Positions 36,297-45,057 of a stretch of DNA of 64,000 nucleotides are shown one piece after another. Position numbers and translations under genes: made by a program. Within the stretch, counting starts at the first letter, position 1. Each line of letters begins with the position of its first letter. The stretch covers positions 7,190 to 71,189 of the forward strand of contig JANQDY010000229.1 in NCBI GenBank assembly GCA_028278625.1, written 5' to 3'. The notes under the pieces are model-generated. The model made no database searches, was not told the origin of the DNA, and was given only the letters and a program-made list of their open reading frames with translations. Origin of the DNA: Thermodesulfobacteriota bacterium (GTDB taxonomy: Bacteria; Desulfobacterota; DSM-4660; Desulfatiglandales; Desulfatiglandaceae).

Positions 36297-36463
36297 TCCA
36301 CATCCCCTTCCCCAAAAAAACACTAGGCCACCCGCCCCTGACTGTCAACGCAAAAATGGCGCTATTTGAACCCCATATGGTCCAAAGGCGTCCGAATAGA
36401 TGGTTTCCTCACGTTCAGTTTCCGGCAGTACCGGGAGATTTTTCCTAGCGGGCCAAAAAAAGC

Positions 36464-36494
36464 TTGACACTAATCTATATCAGCTATACATTAG
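36464..36494 (+). promoter_or_regulatory. Promoter with overlapping 25-bp palindromic operator
   Basis: TTGACA (36464-36469) is followed at once by a near-perfect palindrome (36470-36494): CTAAT and ATTAG at the ends, TATA in each inner half, with 10 of 12 pairs matching. The -10 box (TATACA or TACATT) lies inside it. The tetR gene starting at 36547 is probably controlled by its own product here. Confidence 0.6.
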
Positions 36495-36546
36495 AAATCA
36501 TATAATGGAATTTATTTAATAGTTGTTATTTATTGAAGGGGTTGAC

Positions 36547-37302
36547 ATGAAAATCAGCGAAGAACAGAAACGGGAGAACCGGAAGAAAATCATCCGGGCC
36601 GCGGTGGATGCAATCACTAAAAAAGGGCTCAAGGGGGCGACCATGAAGATGATCGCTCGAAAGGCGGGATTGGGTGATGCCACCATTTACAACTATTTTC
36701 CCACAAAAGAAGCCATTCTTTATGCTTATTATGAGGAACAGCTGGATGAAACCGTCGAACGGTTGCGATCCATCCCGGATTTCAATGAATTCAGTCTCCA
36801 GGAACAACTTCAGGCTTTTTTCGAAACCCAGTTGGCGCTTTTTTTGCCGGATCGCGAATTCGTGGACACCAGCTTCAGAGGCATCACCTTTTCCCTCACC
36901 CACGATTACCAGAATCTGAAATCGATTCGAAACCGTTTTTTCAGAATTATTTCGGACATGTTTGAGGCGGCCATCGAAGTGGGTGAAATCCCGGATCTGG
37001 TTTTTCTGGAGTTGACCTATCATTTTTTCTGGGATTACTACGTGGGGCTTATTTTCTACTGGTTGAGAGACCGATCCAGCCGTTTTCAGGATACCACCGT
37101 TCTTTTGGACAAAAGCCTTGATTTGGCCATCACTTTTATCAAAGCCGGGGTCATCAACAAGGCCCTTGATGTGGCGTCCTTTCTCTTCAGGCATCATATC
37201 ATCGACCGGCTTGACAGGCTAAAAGATAATGTGGAAGTGGTACACCGGGTGAAACGTCAGTTCATGGGTGATCGCGATGACGCAAAACATTCCCAAAAGT
37301 AA
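36547..37302 (+). CDS. TetR/AcrR-family regulator
   Basis: A 251-residue regulator with the HTH at GLKGATMKMIARKAGLGDATIYNYFPTK, split here over residues about 28-55, and a helical C-terminal domain with aromatic-rich ligand-pocket segments. The ATG at 36547 has a GAAGGGG site; a TTG 8 codons upstream is less likely. It is the first gene of a putative five-gene unit (UbiB-type kinase, PPOX, UbiD, SRPBCC), and the kinase gene overlaps its end. It likely regulates this unit and itself through the upstream palindrome. Confidence 0.85.
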   Translation: MKISEEQKRENRKKIIRAAVDAITKKGLKGATMKMIARKAGLGDATIYNYFPTKEAILYAYYEEQLDETVERLRSIPDFNEFSLQEQLQAFFETQLALFLPDREFVDTSFRGITFSLTHDYQNLKSIRNRFFRIISDMFEAAIEVGEIPDLVFLELTYHFFWDYYVGLIFYWLRDRSSRFQDTTVLLDKSLDLAITFIKAGVINKALDVASFLFRHHIIDRLDRLKDNVEVVHRVKRQFMGDRDDAKHSQK

Positions 37303-38572
37303 GTGGCAAAGGGGGCTTAGCGGGAGTAAAACAGCGGCCAAAATGAGCCGAAAGGCCCTAACCTATCTGGTTCGAAAGCCTTTTCTGAAGGAAGAGGAAA
37401 AAAAGGCGGAAAAAAAGGCCCTGAACCGGGAAAATGCCGCCGTGCTGTTTGAAGGCCTGAGCCTGCTCAAGGGAACCGCCTTGAAAATCGCCCAGATGCT
37501 GAGCATGGAAATGGAGATCTTCCCCCCTGAACTCACCAAAGAGCTTCAGAAATCCTACCATCAGGTCCCACCCATCAACCGGGCCCTGGTCCGAAAAATT
37601 GTCCATAGCGCATTGGGAGAAGCACCCGAAGAGGTATTCACCACCTTTGAATCGACCGCTTTCGCAGCCGCCAGCCTGGGACAAGTACACCGGGCCAGCA
37701 CCCGGGAAGGCATCCAACTGGCTGTAAAAATACAATATCCGGGCATTCGAGAGACCATTCACAATGATGTTCAAATGCTGCGGACCCTGTGGCGGGCAAT
37801 GCCCGATTACCGGACCGTTTTGCCGGCCATTTTGGAGATTGAAACGCGGCTCCTGGAAGAAACCGATTATCACCTGGAGCTTCAAAACATGACCTTTTTT
37901 GGGACACAATTGCGCATGGATCGGATCGCTGTGCCAAAGCCCTTTGAACGCTTCAGCACTGAAACGGTTCTCACGGCCCAATACATGGAGGGCATGACCC
38001 TCAATCAATGGTTGAAAACCAATCCGGATCTTAAAAAATCGGCGAAGGTGGCCCAAACGCTTCAGGACCTTTTCATTTTCGGACTATACCGAATGAAGCG
38101 CATTCATGCGGACCCCAATCCGGGAAACTTTCTCATCAGCCCGGACGGACGCATTGGGTTGGTGGATTTCGGGTGTGTCAAGCGGTTTGATCCTCATTTT
38201 GTGGATCTCTACGGTGAACTGCCGCGCACCGCCCTTTGCGGGGACAAAAACGATTATGTGCGCCTCCTGAGAGCGCTCAAACTCGCGGGACCATCCCTCA
38301 ACCCGGAGATTCTGGATCGCATGTATCGAATATTTCACGAGATCGGTCAGTGGCTGGGAAAGCTTTACCAGGATGAATATTTTGATTTCAAAAAACATCC
38401 CGATTTCATTGTCGCCGGAAAAAAACTGATGCATCAGGCCTTTGAGCTGAGAAGGCACGCCGACCTGAACACCAATTTCATCTTTCTTCATCGAACCCGG
38501 TATGGCCTTTTGCGGCTGTTCGAACAGATGGGCGCCAGGGTCTGCTTTCGAAACCCTTATGAACATTTTTGA
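37277..38572 (+). CDS. ABC1/UbiB-family atypical kinase
   Basis: A 431-residue ADCK/UbiB-like protein. It has the KxGQ-region variant LKIAQMLSME, the Ala-rich loop AAASLGQVHRA (about 133), VKIQYPG with the nucleotide Lys, the catalytic loop HADPNPGNF (about 277) and VDFG (about 296). The Gly of KxGQ is Ile-Ala here. UbiB-like proteins act as ATPases linked to quinone or isoprenoid lipid metabolism. No C-terminal membrane helices are obvious. It overlaps the tetR gene by 26 bases; a GTG at 37268 is an alternative start. Confidence 0.85.
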   Translation: MTQNIPKSKWQRGLSGSKTAAKMSRKALTYLVRKPFLKEEEKKAEKKALNRENAAVLFEGLSLLKGTALKIAQMLSMEMEIFPPELTKELQKSYHQVPPINRALVRKIVHSALGEAPEEVFTTFESTAFAAASLGQVHRASTREGIQLAVKIQYPGIRETIHNDVQMLRTLWRAMPDYRTVLPAILEIETRLLEETDYHLELQNMTFFGTQLRMDRIAVPKPFERFSTETVLTAQYMEGMTLNQWLKTNPDLKKSAKVAQTLQDLFIFGLYRMKRIHADPNPGNFLISPDGRIGLVDFGCVKRFDPHFVDLYGELPRTALCGDKNDYVRLLRALKLAGPSLNPEILDRMYRIFHEIGQWLGKLYQDEYFDFKKHPDFIVAGKKLMHQAFELRRHADLNTNFIFLHRTRYGLLRLFEQMGARVCFRNPYEHF

Positions 38573-38621
38573 ACAATGAGCAGCCCTTTTTGGGCTGGAT
38601 CTGGAGTGGAAGGAGATCGTT

Positions 38622-39140
38622 ATGGAGATAAAAAAAAACTGGAAAACCATTCGGAAAACTGTAATTAATGCTCTGAAGACCAACCGTTTCTGCGCCATTG
38701 CAACGGTCAACCCGGACGGCAGCCCCCGCATTTCCCCCATTGGGTCTCTCATTTTGGGAGCGCCTGGAAAAGCTCTCTATTTTGAGCGGTTTCCCAAAGA
38801 TATGCGGCGAAACCTGGAACGGGACCCACGTATCTGTATTCTGGCAGTGACCGGCGGAATGGGCTACTGGTTGAAATCTTTGTACCGCGGTCGTTTCGAT
38901 TCCCATCCAGGATTGCGGCTCATCGGTCGTGCCGGAACCCGGAGAGAAGCCACAGCGAATGAGAAAGCACAATGGCAAAAACGGGTGCGGCCCTTTCGTA
39001 AGCTGAAGGGGTACCAACTTCTGTGGAAGGATATGCCGCATGTCCGTGAGTTGACCTTTGAAACGGTGGAGCCCTTGAGGTTGGGCCCCATGGGCCGGGG
39101 CCTGTGGGACGACCGTTTTGCCCAAAACCCGAATTCGTGA
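38622..39140 (+). CDS. Pyridoxamine 5'-phosphate oxidase-fold flavoprotein
   Basis: A 172-residue split-barrel protein with FCAIATVNPDGSPRISPIGS near the N-terminus, the usual first strands of PPOX-like FMN-binding proteins, and a later RFPKDMRRNLERDPR. Such proteins bind FMN, F420 or heme and often reduce or oxidise small molecules. It has a GGAAGGAGA site and lies between the UbiB-like and UbiD-like genes, so it may act on the same compound as UbiD. Confidence 0.75.
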   Translation: MEIKKNWKTIRKTVINALKTNRFCAIATVNPDGSPRISPIGSLILGAPGKALYFERFPKDMRRNLERDPRICILAVTGGMGYWLKSLYRGRFDSHPGLRLIGRAGTRREATANEKAQWQKRVRPFRKLKGYQLLWKDMPHVRELTFETVEPLRLGPMGRGLWDDRFAQNPNS

Positions 39141-39211
39141 ATCAATGCCGCTGACAACTAATCGGAACGCCAACAAGTTTCAGGTTTGACTGCTTTAGAG
39201 AGAGGTTTTGC

Positions 39212-41137
39212 GTGGTGTATCAATCAATGATGGAATGTATCGATGACCTGAAGAAGACCGGGCAACTTTTGGTCATCCGGGAAGAAGTCGATCCATATTT
39301 GGAAATGGCCGCCATCCATCGTCAAGTGAACCGGGAAAAGGGTCCGGCCATTTTCTTTGAGAATATCAAAGGCTCCAACTTCCCCGGGGCCTCCAATATT
39401 TTTGGATCAATGAAGCGAATGGCGTTTCTTTTCCGAAAATCGCTAAGGCCTTTGGAGGTTCTGTTGGAAGCCTGGAGCAATCCCGTCCCTTTGCTGCGCC
39501 AACCCAGCAAATTGCTTGCGCTTCCCGGAACCGCCTTCTACGCCCTGCCCAGACACATTCCCTCCGGCCTTCCTCATTCGGTTCCTTTGAGTGACGTAAC
39601 GGGAGGCATGAAACCCGGTTGGAAAAACAAGATTCCCGTATTGGAATGTGAATGCCGTATCCAGGACCTTCCCCAGATTCATTCTTGGCCTTTGGAAGGA
39701 GGGAGTTTTATCACCCTGCCCCAGGTCTGCTCTCGACCACCAACGGATAAGCCGGGTATCCTGCAATCCAATTTGGGCATGTACAGGGTGCAATTGTCCG
39801 GCAATGAATATGTTCCTGATCGTGAGGTGGGTTTGCACTATCAGATTCACCGGGGGATCGGAATTCATCATACGCTGGCAATAGAATCGGGAAAAGCGCT
39901 CAAGGTCAGTGTTTTTGTGGGCGGCCCTCCGGCCCACACCGTCGCAGCCATGATGCCTCTGCCCGAAGGCCTGAGCGAACTTACTTTTGCCGGGATGCTC
40001 GCCGCCAGGCGTTTCCGTTACACATTGATTGATGGCTGGGTCATTTCCGCCGATGCTGATTTCTGTATTCTGGGGACGGTCGGTCAGGAGACCAAACCGG
40101 AAGGCCCGTTTGGCGATCATTTGGGGTATTACTCCTTGGAACATCCGTTTCCATACATGAAAGTTGAAAAAGTCTTTCATCGTAAAAGCGCGGTCTGGCC
40201 TTTTACCGTTGTGGGGAGACCGCCCCAGGAGGACAGTACCTTCGGCAAATTTGTCCACCGATTGACGGGCAATATCCTTCCCACCCAGGTGAAGGGAGTT
40301 CGTGAAGTTCATGCAGTGGATGCCGCAGGCGTCCACAGTCTGCTGTTGGCCATCGGTTCCGAGCGATATGTTCCCTACGAAACAAGAGAGCCTCGGGAAA
40401 TACTGACCCAAGCCAACGCGCTCCTTGGCTTTAATCAAGTGTCTTTGGCCAAGTATTTGTTTATCTGTGCGGCCCAAGATAACCGGGAGCTGGTCGCCTC
40501 TGATGTCAGGGCCTATTTCCAACATATTCTGGAAAGGGTTAATTGGCGTGAAAACCTTCATTTCCAGACGAATACCACCATGGACACCCTCGATTACACC
40601 GGCCACGGTCTTCATAAGGGCTCTAAACTCGTTATCGCCGTGGCGGGTGAAAAACAGCATGAACTTTGTGATCAGTTACCTCAAGGATTCACTCTTCCTT
40701 CCGGTTACGGGAATCCAAGGGTGGTCCTTCCCGGCATCGTTGTGGTTGACGCCCCCTCCTACACATTGGAGAAAAGAGGCGTCCATTATGGTTCCAGGGA
40801 AGACCGATCGGAAGAGGTGGAAAAGTTCTGCAACCAGATGGACACCTTGAATCCCAAGCTGTTTTCACAACAGGGACTCGCCTGGATCGTTTTGGTGGAT
40901 GACAGCGATTTTTGCGCGAAAGATCTGGACAATTTCCTTTGGGTTTGTTTTCTTCGTTCCAATCCGAGTGAAGATACCTACGGTGTTCAAGCATTCTGGA
41001 AAGCGAAGCATTGGGGCTGCCATGAATCCTTGGTAACGGACGCAAGGCGGAAACCCCATCATGCCACCCCCATGGAAGAAGACCACGAGGTGGAGCGAAG
41101 CGCTGCCGAGAAACTGAAAAGAGCAATGTGTGCGTAA
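39212..41137 (+). CDS. UbiD-family prenyl-FMN-dependent decarboxylase, long form
   Basis: A 641-residue UbiD-family protein; typical members have about 490 residues. Family motifs include EGPFGDHLGYYSLEHPFP (from residue 297) with the active-site region, VGRPPQED and the N-terminal AIHRQVNREKGPAIFFENIKG. UbiD enzymes (de)carboxylate aromatic or unsaturated acids with prenylated FMN. No ubiX (prenyl-FMN synthase) is in the window. The GTG start at 39212 follows GAGAGAGG. It may form an aromatic-acid pathway with the PPOX and SRPBCC neighbours; the substrate is unknown. Confidence 0.88.
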   Translation: MVYQSMMECIDDLKKTGQLLVIREEVDPYLEMAAIHRQVNREKGPAIFFENIKGSNFPGASNIFGSMKRMAFLFRKSLRPLEVLLEAWSNPVPLLRQPSKLLALPGTAFYALPRHIPSGLPHSVPLSDVTGGMKPGWKNKIPVLECECRIQDLPQIHSWPLEGGSFITLPQVCSRPPTDKPGILQSNLGMYRVQLSGNEYVPDREVGLHYQIHRGIGIHHTLAIESGKALKVSVFVGGPPAHTVAAMMPLPEGLSELTFAGMLAARRFRYTLIDGWVISADADFCILGTVGQETKPEGPFGDHLGYYSLEHPFPYMKVEKVFHRKSAVWPFTVVGRPPQEDSTFGKFVHRLTGNILPTQVKGVREVHAVDAAGVHSLLLAIGSERYVPYETREPREILTQANALLGFNQVSLAKYLFICAAQDNRELVASDVRAYFQHILERVNWRENLHFQTNTTMDTLDYTGHGLHKGSKLVIAVAGEKQHELCDQLPQGFTLPSGYGNPRVVLPGIVVVDAPSYTLEKRGVHYGSREDRSEEVEKFCNQMDTLNPKLFSQQGLAWIVLVDDSDFCAKDLDNFLWVCFLRSNPSEDTYGVQAFWKAKHWGCHESLVTDARRKPHHATPMEEDHEVERSAAEKLKRAMCA

Positions 41138-41148
41138 AGGGAACGAGC

Positions 41149-41679
41149 ATGAGTCTGGCGCATTCATGGGGTATTCAAAGGGATGAAAGAAACATTCTCT
41201 TGCCTTGTGACGAAGCCGAGGATGAGTTTGATTCGAAATGCACGTTCTATAGAGCCATCACTATTGAAGCCACGGCGGAAGAGATATTTCTGTGGCTTTG
41301 CCAGTTACGATTCTCCTCTTGCAGTTATAATCTGCTCGGAAGATCGAAAAAAAACGCCCTAAAAACAACACTGCACAATCAACCTGAACTCGAAATCAAT
41401 CAGACGGTAATGGATATTTTCCGGTTGGTAAGCTTTGAAAAAAGCCGTCAAATCACATTGTCCATAAAACCCGACGCCGGGTATCCGCTAAAGCGCCTGA
41501 TCGTCAGTTACGTGATCATAGAACGGGAAGCAAACCGCTGCCGTTTGATCTGCAAAGCAAATATGAAATACAAAAAGGGCCTTTTGGGGTTTTTCGCCAG
41601 AAGACTTCTTCCTTGGGGAGATTTGATCATGATGCGCAAACAGATGTTGAACATCAAACGGTTTGCGGAAGAACAATAA
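41149..41679 (+). CDS. SRPBCC (START-like) ligand-binding protein
   Basis: A 176-residue soluble protein with a weak but recognisable START/Bet-v1 layout: a FYRAITIEATAEEIFLWLCQL opening typical of SRPBCC, read here over about 29-50, central strands and a long C-terminal helix LIMMRKQMLNIKRFA. These domains bind hydrophobic ligands in a deep cavity. I start at the ATG at 41149, 12 bases after the UbiD stop. It is likely the last gene of the tetR-ubiB-PPOX-ubiD unit and may bind the same hydrophobic compound. Confidence 0.55.
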   Translation: MSLAHSWGIQRDERNILLPCDEAEDEFDSKCTFYRAITIEATAEEIFLWLCQLRFSSCSYNLLGRSKKNALKTTLHNQPELEINQTVMDIFRLVSFEKSRQITLSIKPDAGYPLKRLIVSYVIIEREANRCRLICKANMKYKKGLLGFFARRLLPWGDLIMMRKQMLNIKRFAEEQ

Positions 41680-41714
41680 TCAATATCGTGGCTAACGCGA
41701 AGAGTAAAGGGTCG

Positions 41715-42734
41715 CTATTTCATCTTCAGAAGAGCTTCATAGGCGGCTTTGATTTCAACAAACCGCCGACTCTCCCCTCCCCTGTCGGGATGGGTTTTCT
41801 TGGCCAGTCTTCTGTAGCACCGAATCAGCATTTCCCGATCCATCTTCTTGAATTCCTCGGGAGTGATCTCCAGCATTTCACAGGCGGATCGGTGAGAGGT
41901 GGAAAAACGCGTCTTGCTCTTCGGTTTGTGATAGAATTGATGCTTCCACATGAATTCTCTCACCGTCTCATTCCAGAACGTACCCGGAATAAAATCGTTA
42001 TCAAAATAGAGAATCAGGTATTTGATCAGATAGGGGTGCAACCATTGATGGTCATGAGGAGGAATCCCTTGGAAGAACCGCTCATCACGATTCAAGTTGC
42101 AGATGGCATCCATGAAAAACCCGTCCACTTTTTCCGGCTCGAGACTGGAGGGATGGTTTCGGGTGAGCATGTGCCTGAAATGGTTCTGCAGATGAAAAGC
42201 CGTATAGACATAAACCCGCCGCTCGTGAGGTTTCAGGGCCAATTCCATCCTGTCCATCATGGCTTCGATTTCATCCCTGCTTTTTTCTGACAGGATTTGA
42301 AGGAATTTCCATGGTCTGCGATCCAGATCCCCCATCTGGACACGGCCGAAGCGAAGATAGTGAAGCCTGCGCTTATCAAAGGAATGGAGCCTTTTCTGGC
42401 GGCTTAAAACCTCCTCAGATGATAGAGACTGCCATGGTCTGCGCGGTTTTCCGGGGCGTTCAAACTGCTCCACGATCCGACGAATATGCGGATCAACAAA
42501 GGGCATGAAAAGCTTTTCCAATTCATCTTCCGAAAACCTCTCTGCCCTCTTTTGAACCCTTTCCAGAAAAGACTCCTTTACATGAAAACTGTTGCCCCCC
42601 GGATATTCGATGTAAATTCCTGGATCGGATCCCAGGTCCATCAGCGGTCGATGCTTCCAGCATTCCCCTTGATAGCAGGATTCGGAAAGGATGTAATGGT
42701 ATCGGCCCTTGGTGTATAGACGTCTTAAGTACAA
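41715..42734 (-). CDS. Protein with C-terminal J-domain
   Basis: A 339-residue protein ending in a DnaJ-type J-domain (about 284-339) with HPD at 315-317 in KKTHPDRGGES. J-domains stimulate the ATPase of DnaK; a C-terminal position is uncommon among bacterial co-chaperones. The N-terminal 280 residues are rich in charged and aromatic residues and match nothing I know, so they may choose a client protein. The start is a TTG at 42734 with AGGAGG 8 bases upstream. It has its own promoter and is divergent from the sugar transporter operon. Confidence 0.75.
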   Translation of the reverse strand: MYLRRLYTKGRYHYILSESCYQGECWKHRPLMDLGSDPGIYIEYPGGNSFHVKESFLERVQKRAERFSEDELEKLFMPFVDPHIRRIVEQFERPGKPRRPWQSLSSEEVLSRQKRLHSFDKRRLHYLRFGRVQMGDLDRRPWKFLQILSEKSRDEIEAMMDRMELALKPHERRVYVYTAFHLQNHFRHMLTRNHPSSLEPEKVDGFFMDAICNLNRDERFFQGIPPHDHQWLHPYLIKYLILYFDNDFIPGTFWNETVREFMWKHQFYHKPKSKTRFSTSHRSACEMLEITPEEFKKMDREMLIRCYRRLAKKTHPDRGGESRRFVEIKAAYEALLKMK

Positions 42735-42760
42735 TTTGGGCGCCTCCTTGTTTTCCGGTT

Positions 42761-42789
42761 AAGGTACGGCCCCCAGGCCCTTTTGTCAA
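42761..42789 (-). promoter_or_regulatory. Putative sigma-70 promoter for the J-domain gene
   Basis: On the minus strand TTGACA (42784-42789) and TACCTT (42761-42766) are separated by 17 bases, about 30 bases before the start codon. Confidence 0.45.
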
Positions 42790-42874
42790 ATTCCGCCCCC
42801 TTAGTCCCACACGTGAGGGCTTCGGGTTGAAAAATGGAAGGCTTTCCGCTACATTCATTCAAAAGGGGGCTCTT

Positions 42875-44176
42875 ATGACCATGAGACGTCTGTTTTCAGC
42901 AATCGCTTTGTTGGGCATTTTTCTTTTTTGCCAGTTTCAGTCTTGGGCGGTATTTGCTGACCCGCCGGTAACCGAAATCGTTTTTCTCACCTGGAAACCG
43001 AATCAGCCCGACGTCTGGAATGAATTGATGGATCATTTCCACAAGGCGCATCCCCACATAAAAGTAAAACGCCAGGTGGGTCCCCATTCCTCCACCGAGT
43101 ATCACGCCATTGTGACGCAACGGCTCAAGAACCGGGACGCCTCGGTGGATGTTTTTCTGATGGATGTGGTGTGGCCCCCGGAATTCGCAAATGCGGGATG
43201 GGCCCTTGATCTAACCTCCCGGTTCCCCCCATCGGAACAACGGGAATTCCTCAAGGGCCCCGTTTCCGCGGGAACATACCGGGACAGGGTATATGGGGTT
43301 CCGCTCTATATGGCGGCAGGACTCTTCTACTACCGAAAAGACCTGCTGGATAAGCATCAATTCGGGCCGCCCGCCACCTGGAAGGAGATGATCGCTCAGG
43401 GAAATGAGATCCTGAATGACCCAAAAGCTGCGGGAATGAATATCTATTCGGGCCAGTTCAAGCAGTACGAAGGGCTCGTCTGCAACATGCTCGAGTTTAT
43501 TCGGTCCAATGGCGGCCGAATCATCGATCTAAAAACAGGCCGCGTCCTCATTGATCAGCCGGCAGCAATCGACGCAGTGGCCTTCGTTCGGGACCAAATT
43601 ATCGGGACGGCGGCCCCGCGAGGTGTTCTCACTTATGAAGAGCCGGAATCATTAAGCCTTTTTACCCAAGGCAAAACCGTTTTTCATCGAAACTGGCCCT
43701 ATGCGTGGGCGGTTATCAACGATCCCGACAAATCGAGGATTTCCGGAAAAGTGGGTGTGGGGGTTCTCCCTGCCTTTGAAGGACACCAGCACGCAGCCAC
43801 CCTGGGCGGATGGCACTTCGGTATCAATGCCTTTTCAAAGCACCAGGAAGCGGCATGGCAGTTCGTTCGCTTCATGACTTCAAAAGAGAGCCAGAAGATG
43901 CTGGCGCTGAAAGCGGGACTTGCGCCCACGCGGAAATCCGTTTACGAGGATCCGGTAATTCGAGACAAAATGCCCCACCTGATTGCCTTTTTGCCCTCTT
44001 TTGAAAAAGCTGCAAGCCGGCCCCAGTCACCCCTGTATCCCATGCTCAGCCAGGAACTTCAGCGTTTTTTCAGTACCGTCATCATGAACGGGAATGTGCC
44101 CCTTGAACCTGCTGCCCAAGCCGCTTCAAAGAGGCTTTACAGATTCATGGAACTGGAAAAAAAGATCGCCAGATGA
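42875..44176 (+). CDS. Sugar ABC transporter substrate-binding protein
   Basis: A 433-residue periplasmic binding protein of the carbohydrate (CUT1, MalE-like) type. A signal peptide (MTMRRLFSAIALLGIFLF...) is followed by TEIVFLTWKPNQ, the typical first strand of the mature protein, and later GGWHFGINAFSKHQEAAWQF. The ATG at 42875 is chosen because of a purine-rich AAAAGGGGG site and the signal peptide; the frame is open 16 codons further up. It is the first gene of a complete four-gene transporter. The sugar is not predictable. Confidence 0.9.
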   Translation: MTMRRLFSAIALLGIFLFCQFQSWAVFADPPVTEIVFLTWKPNQPDVWNELMDHFHKAHPHIKVKRQVGPHSSTEYHAIVTQRLKNRDASVDVFLMDVVWPPEFANAGWALDLTSRFPPSEQREFLKGPVSAGTYRDRVYGVPLYMAAGLFYYRKDLLDKHQFGPPATWKEMIAQGNEILNDPKAAGMNIYSGQFKQYEGLVCNMLEFIRSNGGRIIDLKTGRVLIDQPAAIDAVAFVRDQIIGTAAPRGVLTYEEPESLSLFTQGKTVFHRNWPYAWAVINDPDKSRISGKVGVGVLPAFEGHQHAATLGGWHFGINAFSKHQEAAWQFVRFMTSKESQKMLALKAGLAPTRKSVYEDPVIRDKMPHLIAFLPSFEKAASRPQSPLYPMLSQELQRFFSTVIMNGNVPLEPAAQAASKRLYRFMELEKKIAR

Positions 44177-45057
44177 TTCAGAAAAATCGTTTTTTCCTAC
44201 TGCTGCTCATTCCCGCCGCTGCCCTCATGACCTTGTTTATTGCGGTTCCCGTGGGCCAGTCCCTGGTGCTGAGCTTTCACCGCGTTATCAGCGGACTTCC
44301 CCAACTGGGGGAGACCATGGTGGGTTTTGAAAACTACCGAAACCTCTTCTACGATGATATTGCCCGCCACTCTCTCTGGATAACGGTGGTCTTCGTGGCC
44401 GTCAGCACATTTTTCGAGCTTTTGATCGGTCTTTTTCTGGCCATGCTCATGCACCGGCGCTTTTTTCTGAGGGGCGGTTTGCGGGCGGCCGTACTGATCC
44501 CCTGGGCCATCCCAACGGTGGTGGCGGCCCAGATGTGGCGTTTCCTGCTAAATGATGCGTATGGTATGATGAACTACCTGATTTTCGGAGTGAAAACCAG
44601 TAACTATATACCGTGGCTGGCATATCCGGGGACTGCATTGGGCGCCGTCATTCTGGCCGATATCTGGAAAACCTCGTCCTTTGCGGCACTGCTGATCCTG
44701 GCCGGGCTTCAGGTCATACCACGGGAGATCTACCAGGCAGGCCGGGTTGACGGGGCCGAAGGATGGCGTCGTTTTCGTTATATCACCTGGCCCCTCATCC
44801 GTCCCGCGGTCCTCATAGCGCTCTTGTTTCGAACCATCGACGCTTTCAGGGTCTTTGATCTGGCCTACGTCTTGACCCAGGGCGGCCCGGCTGACGCCAC
44901 CAATGTATTGCAGCTTTACGGATACAAGAAAATGTTTGTGGAGGGATGGATGGGATACGGTTCCGCCATTTCCGTATGTATTTTTGTCATGGCCCTCGTT
45001 CTTGCGGTGGCTTATGTTCGGACAGCCGGCCGCAGGCTACTGGAGGCGCGGGTGTGA
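44173..45057 (+). CDS. Sugar ABC transporter permease, MalF/UgpA type
   Basis: A 294-residue inner-membrane permease with about six helices and the cytoplasmic EAA loop QAGRVDGAEGWRRFRYITWP that contacts the ATPase. Its ATG overlaps the stop of the binding-protein gene by four bases, and it overlaps the next permease by four bases, so the operon is tightly coupled. Family: CUT1 carbohydrate importers. Confidence 0.93.
   Translation: MIQKNRFFLLLLIPAAALMTLFIAVPVGQSLVLSFHRVISGLPQLGETMVGFENYRNLFYDDIARHSLWITVVFVAVSTFFELLIGLFLAMLMHRRFFLRGGLRAAVLIPWAIPTVVAAQMWRFLLNDAYGMMNYLIFGVKTSNYIPWLAYPGTALGAVILADIWKTSSFAALLILAGLQVIPREIYQAGRVDGAEGWRRFRYITWPLIRPAVLIALLFRTIDAFRVFDLAYVLTQGGPADATNVLQLYGYKKMFVEGWMGYGSAISVCIFVMALVLAVAYVRTAGRRLLEARV

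Noticed and set aside
39443..40660. A 405-codon minus-strand frame opposite the UbiD gene
   Set aside because: The opposite strand carries conserved UbiD motifs; this frame has no recognisable domain.
44946..45053. An upstream extension of the second sugar permease
   Set aside because: It lies inside the first permease in another frame; the GTG at 45054 with its GGAGG site is a better start.
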